DNA from: an uncultured Bacteroidales bacterium
GTDB lineage: Bacteria > Bacteroidota > Bacteroidia > Bacteroidales > UBA932
NCBI GenBank assembly: GCA_949296645.1
Contig: CASFPH010000013.1
Span: 1 to 55,644, forward strand
Length of the DNA: 55,644 nt
Direction: 5' to 3'
The notes under the pieces are model-generated. The model made no database searches, was not told the origin of the DNA, and saw only the letters and a list, made by a program, of their open reading frames with translations. Positions 55,635-55,644 of the stretch are shown one piece after another. How positions within the stretch are numbered: the stretch's first letter is position 1; every line of letters begins with the position of its first letter. Made by a program: the position numbers and the translations under genes.

Positions 55635-55644
55635 GGCAGCTACC
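55635..55644 (-). rRNA. possible 3' end of 5S rRNA (partial)
   Basis: The last ten bases on the minus strand read GGTAGCTGCC, which resembles the 3' end of Bacteroidetes 5S rRNA, and a strong terminator follows ten bases later. With only ten bases this is a suggestion. It fits an rrn operon flanking the right side as well as the left. Confidence 0.35.

Overview
The window is chromosomal DNA from an anaerobic member of the Bacteroidota, most probably the order Bacteroidales. Four things point there. The 16S rRNA 5' end (minus strand, first ~68 bases) has the Bacteroidetes form. Many intergenic regions carry the Bacteroidetes promoter elements TTTG (-33) and TAnnTTTG (-7). The gene content is typical: a SusC/SusD pair with an ECF sigma factor and FecR anti-sigma factor, a MurF-Alr fusion, an Rnf complex and pyruvate:ferredoxin oxidoreductase. 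Shine-Dalgarno sequences are mostly weak. Both ends appear to lie in rRNA operons read leftward (16S start on the left; a probable 5S end plus terminator on the right), so this may be a contig that stopped at rrn repeats.

Layout. 1-2.3 kb: rrn promoter, a two-gene chromate-type transporter, an HdeD-like membrane protein and tRNA-His. 2.4-12.1 kb: a carboxyltransferase/decarboxylase whose biotin-carrier lysine is missing, tRNA-Arg(CCG), fabD, nifJ, then a 475-base non-coding stretch with three tandem repeats and a 126-base nested palindrome, a GNAT acetyltransferase, a DEAD-box helicase and tRNA-Arg(CCT). 12.2-20.9 kb: the DUF177-rpmF-plsX-fabH lipid operon, typA, guaA and murF-alr. 20.9-32.0 kb: a leftward accessory locus (ECF sigma, FecR, STN-bearing SusC, SusD, a secreted ThuA-like protein ending in a DsbD-alpha-like domain, and two TlpA-type thioredoxin lipoproteins). 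32.0-34.8 kb: pnp and rpsO. 34.8-48.6 kb: a YgjP-type metallopeptidase gene, then a tightly packed leftward run of sixteen genes (two M23 peptidases, MerR, Nif3, zinc ribbon, aminotransferase, dnaB, DUF3108, rseC, rnfBCDGEA, small TPR protein). 48.6-55.6 kb: alaS, lptF/G, fmt and thiamine pyrophosphokinase rightward, then a leftward serine hydrolase.

Most of the window is housekeeping. NifJ makes reduced ferredoxin and Rnf can use it to build an ion gradient; FabD, PlsX and FabH feed lipid synthesis; MurF-Alr and the M23 peptidases act on the cell wall. The parts most worth a second look are the sigma/SusCD/thioredoxin locus, the repeat-palindrome region at 9.4-9.8 kb, the lysine-less biotinyl domain, and the pnp terminator lying directly on the sigma-factor start codon. 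No CRISPR array, insertion sequence or phage gene was seen.
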